Of a stretch of DNA of 64,000 nucleotides, positions 60,866 to 64,000 are shown one piece after another. The notes under the pieces were generated by a model. That model was not told where the DNA came from and ran no database searches. It saw only the letters and a list, made by a program, of their open reading frames with translations. The translations under genes and the position numbers were made by a program. This DNA is from Leptodactylus fallax (lineage: Eukaryota > Chordata > Amphibia > Anura > Leptodactylidae). Numbering within the stretch: position 1 is the stretch's first letter; each line of letters begins with the position of its first letter. Location: NCBI GenBank assembly GCA_947044405.1, contig CAMRHE010000054.1, forward strand, positions 496,001-560,000, written 5' to 3'.

Positions 60866-62226
60866 TGTAGGGACAGACATCGGCAGGAGCTAGGGAAATA
60901 CTTAGAAAACATATAGAAGTTTAGGGAAAGAGGCTGAGCCTTAGAACTGTAGGGAAAGCATAGGGAGGAATTGAGAGAAGAATTTGGGGTGGTTGCAGGG
61001 TCATTTATAGAAAGAATTTGCAGCATAATTTACATTGCAGCACTCACTGCCATTATACTGCTGCTCATTACTCATATCTGTGTATTCAAGGTGGAACACA
61101 ACAAGCCTTTTGCAATGCAGTACAGCAAAAAAAAAGTGAAACATCATACACTAATATCTGCACGTATCTAAAAAAAAGCCTTTCTAAAGGCATTTATTAT
61201 AAGGGGCTTACTCACTGTTCTTCAAGGCATAACATTATTCAGTACTATTGTGCCAAAGAAAACTGAATTATCATCCAATAATATCTGCACTTATCTGTAA
61301 TAAACGCCTTTAACGTGGGGAAAGACATAATGACCATATTTGTCATTTTGTTACCAGTATAAAGTTGCAGGCCATTTTTAAAAACAGAATTGTCAATAAT
61401 AATTCAATAATTCTTAGCGGTTATTATCACTTATTTAAAGGTGTTTATTAGTGTCTAAACCCATAAGGAGGACCATATTCGCCATTTTGTTACCATTATG
61501 CTGATGGAGCCGATACTGCTCCTGCCACCCCCACCCCCTCCCACAGCTGCCATGCCAGTGCAAGTTGAGCTCTCAGGGCCCCCCCGGTCAGACATGTGAG
61601 AGGATGGATGATGGCGCAGATAGGCAGCAGCCAACTTAGTAGATAGGATATCTCTATAGTAGTTCAGTTTGTCCTCCCTCTCAGCAGATGAAAAAAAAAG
61701 ACTCTCATTTTTCCCCGGTAGCGAGGGTCTAACATGGTGGAGAGCCAGTAGTCATCCCTCTGCTGAATGGTGACAATTTGGCTGTCACTGTGCAAGGAAG
61801 TCAGCATGCTTCGGGCCATTTGCACAAGTGACTCCGAGGGACTCCCTGCATCCATCTCCACTGCATACTGCCACGGCGTGTCTGGGTCATCTGCCTTATC
61901 ATCCTCATCTCCCTCTGGCTGTTCTTGTTGATCCTGCTCCTCCTCTCCACCCATTTGGCTACACATTGTTTGTGCTCCAATGTCCTCCTCATCCTCCTCC
62001 TCCAGTTCAGCCCCCACAGGGCTCATGTGGCCGTGAGATGTAGATGCCACATCTCCAGTCCCCTGACCAGCCAGATTGAAAAGCATCTTTTCCAGGATAT
62101 GAATCAGTGGAATGACGTTGTTCATCCCATAGTCCTGGCGACAGACTAATAAAGTGTCCTCCTCAAAGGGAACGAGCAAACAGCAGGTATTGCGCATGAG
62201 CTGCCACTGGCTAACGTTAAAGTTAC

Positions 62227-62877
62227 AGTTGTGCTAAAGGCACAGGAAACTTGGTCAAAGTTGAAGGAAAGATGAATGCAGCACATTATCAGCAAATACT
62301 GGAGGCAAATTTGCACTCATCAGCCAGGAAGCTGCGCATGGCATGTACTTGGACGTTCCAACATGACAACAATCTAAAACACAAGGCCAAGCTGACCTGT
62401 CATTGGCTACAGCAGAAGAAAGTGAAGGTTCTGGAGTGGCCATGTCAGTCTCCTGACCTCAATATCATTGAGCCACTCTGGGGAGATCTCAAACGCGCAG
62501 TACATGCAAGACAGCCCAGGAATTTACAGGAACTGGAGTCTTTTTGCCAAGAAGAATAGGCAGTTTTACCATCTGAGAAAATAAGGAGCCTTATCCACAA
62601 CTACCACAAAAGACTTCAAGCTGTGTTTGATGTTAGAGGGGGTAATGCATGGTATTAAGAACTGGGGTATGTGAACTTTTGAACAGGGTCATTTTGATGT
62701 TTTTGGTTGTCATTATGATTTAAAAAGAGAAAACACAGAAGTCTGACAACAAATGGCTTCAACCAACCACTAACCATGAGTGGAGAAAAAGTTTTTGTGT
62801 TATCATTCATATTCTCTGAAAAAAGGACAAAAAACCAAAAAAATCTGCCGGGCTATGTAAACTTTTTAGCACAACTG
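62227..62877 (+). mobile_element. Deletion derivative of the second Tc1 family
   Basis: Starts CAGTTGTGCT and then jumps to AAAGGCACAGGAAACTTGG, which is position 22626 of the full element, so about 0.98 kb of the left side is gone. The right terminus AGCACAACTG is complete. TA flanks both sides (62225-62226, 62878-62879) and the interrupted hAT reading is restored if the element and one TA are removed. Confidence 0.93.
62251..62620 (+). pseudogene. 3' part of a Tc1-like transposase
   Basis: A 102-codon frame reading KVEGKMNAAHYQQILEANLH to ELESFCQEE, stopped by TAG at 62557 where the other copy has TGG (Trp). It keeps FQHDNNLKHKAK (the second catalytic Asp retained, but the following Asp-Pro replaced) and SPDLNIIEPLWGD with the Glu. 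The helix-turn-helix and first Asp are deleted. About 85% or more similar by eye to 22627-23007. Confidence 0.9.
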
Positions 62878-64000
62878 TACACAGGGGAGTACCTCTGTCT
62901 GCTTGGATCATAAAGAAATCGTTTATAGCTTTTCTCTGTTCATATAGTCGATCCAACATATGGAGGGTGGAATTCCAACAGGTGGAAACATGGAAACATC
63001 GCATATCAGCCTATGTTGTGGGAGGCCAGTCTGCCACTGCAGCTCAAGGAGGATGTGCTTGGCGGTGTACGAGTGGCTGAAGTGCATGCAAAATTTTCTT
63101 GACATTTTTAGGATGTCTTGCAGATGGGTGGAACACTTAAGGAAACGCTTGACAACCAGATTGAACACGTGTGCCATGCAGGGCGCATGGCTTAGCCCTC
63201 CTTGATGAAGCGTCGACACCATGTTCTTCCCGTTGTCGGTCACCATGGTTCCGATTTTGAGGTGTCGCGGAGAAAGCCAGGATTCGATTTCTTGAGGAAG
63301 GACACAGAGCAGTTCCTCCCCTGTGTGACTTTGTTCACCCAGGCAAACGAGGTGCAGAACAGCGTGACACTACTGTGCCCTGCACATGTGGTATGCTGGA
63401 GGAGCACTGTGAATTGTCCCTGCAGCGGAGGCTGAGGAGACAGTGGAGGATGAGGCTGACATTGTTGCAGGACCAACGGTGTGAGAACGTGGAGGCTGAA
63501 ACTGCATCACCTGTCCAAGTTGCTGGTGTGTCTGGGCAGGCACCACATTAACCCAGTGGGCCGTAAATGACATATATTGTCCTTGACCGTAGTTACAGCT
63601 CCACATGTCGGCGCTGCCGTGATCTTTGGCAGACACCGGCTGAAGGACTGGACCACCTTCTCTTCTACATATTTGTGCAGGGCTGATACTGCCTTTTTGG
63701 CAAAGAAATGACAGCTTGGCACTCTCAAACTCGGCTTTGCACAAGCCATAAGTTCTCTGAAAGGTGCAGAATCCACCACTTGGAAAGGGAGTGACTGCAG
63801 CACCAGCAACTTGTAGAGGAGCACGTTCAGCTTCTGCACTGTTGGATGAGTGCATGTATACTGTTGTCTCTTCGAAATCGCTTCTGTGATGGATTGCTGA
63901 TGCAATGACTGACTAGGAGGAGGAGGAGCATGAGCATCATGACCAGCAGATGATGGGAAAGACACACAGCTTCCTTTGGCTGAGGTGGTGGAGCCTCGAC

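Larger units (their letters stand above)
59888..61497 (+). mobile_element. Left end and 5' region of the second hAT copy
   Basis: The terminus TAGAGATGAGTGAATCGATT lies at 59888. Sequence from 61166 onward matches positions 1-290 of the window in the same direction. A promoter-like stretch with a TATA box is at 60112. The segment ends at a junction near 61497 with the inverted transposase body. Confidence 0.8.
61498..64000 (-). pseudogene. hAT transposase, second copy, inverted and interrupted
   Basis: Minus-strand sequence matching 1675-3480 of the first copy. From right to left it contains SLHQQSITEAISK (about 63900), LMACAK and HKYVEEKVVQSF, VTDNGKNMVSTL with CMAHVFNLVVKRFL (63240-63100), then the THWN-like region (here TCWNSTLHML) at 62990. 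The Tc1 insert 62227-62877 follows. The gene resumes at 62197 with RNTCCLLVPFEED, HILEKMLFNLAGQGTGDVAS and an acidic stretch, and MLDPRYRGKM near 61720. It stops before the hATC domain at the junction near 61497. The BED finger end lies beyond the window. Several frameshifts make it inactive. Confidence 0.9.

Overview
The window looks like vertebrate, probably frog (anuran), intronic DNA packed with transposable elements. It is AT-rich, and almost every recognisable protein fragment belongs to a transposon. Many of the interspersed repeats are ones I recall from anuran genomes; that is recollection, not a database search. The only host gene I can support lies on the minus strand. Two correctly phased exons (15073-15176 and 13614-13726) encode one continuous piece of a CUB domain matching the CSMD family, most probably csmd1. 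The 64 kb therefore samples at least 48.8 kb of the intron upstream of the first exon, the 1,346-bp intron between them, and at least 13.6 kb of the intron downstream.

Layout. 1-6826: a decayed autonomous hAT element on the plus strand with a BED-finger transposase, 35-bp minisatellite arrays and, inside them, a separate non-autonomous hAT element with a perfect 8-bp target-site duplication. 7395-11045: short inverted-repeat elements of one family, one of them split by a nearly intact Tc1-like transposon (8507-10155). 12201-13070: a fold-back element. 13614-15176: the two host exons. 16255-18187: a tRNA-derived SINE abutting a Rex1-like LINE. 19180-20022: piggyBac transposase remnant. 21619-23239: second Tc1 family. 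23439-25893: Tc1/mariner-type non-autonomous element holding a second Rex1-like LINE. 26440-30340: non-coding interspersed repeats. 30341-38927: mostly unrecognised intronic DNA with simple repeats and one nested inverted-repeat element. 38928-41690: L2-type LINE split by an inverted-repeat element. 44500-47165: L1/Tx1-type LINE split by a third Rex1-like LINE.

47814-54909 is an onion of small DNA transposons, including a second hAT element with an 8-bp duplication. 56823-57850 is a truncated third Tc1-type element. 58890-59735 is a Penelope-like element remnant with GIY-YIG sequence. 59888-64000 is a second copy of the same hAT family seen at the left edge, with its transposase body inverted relative to its 5' end and interrupted by a deleted Tc1 copy.

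Nothing here forms an operon, pathway or defence system. The elements relate mostly as insertions within insertions, which gives relative ages. I did not find a clearly new biological system. The most unusual points are a shared 31-bp minisatellite in two hAT elements with different termini, a recurring hammerhead-like hairpin motif in several fold-back or Penelope-like elements, the rearranged hAT copy at the right edge, and deletion or start-codon details in the Tc1 copies.
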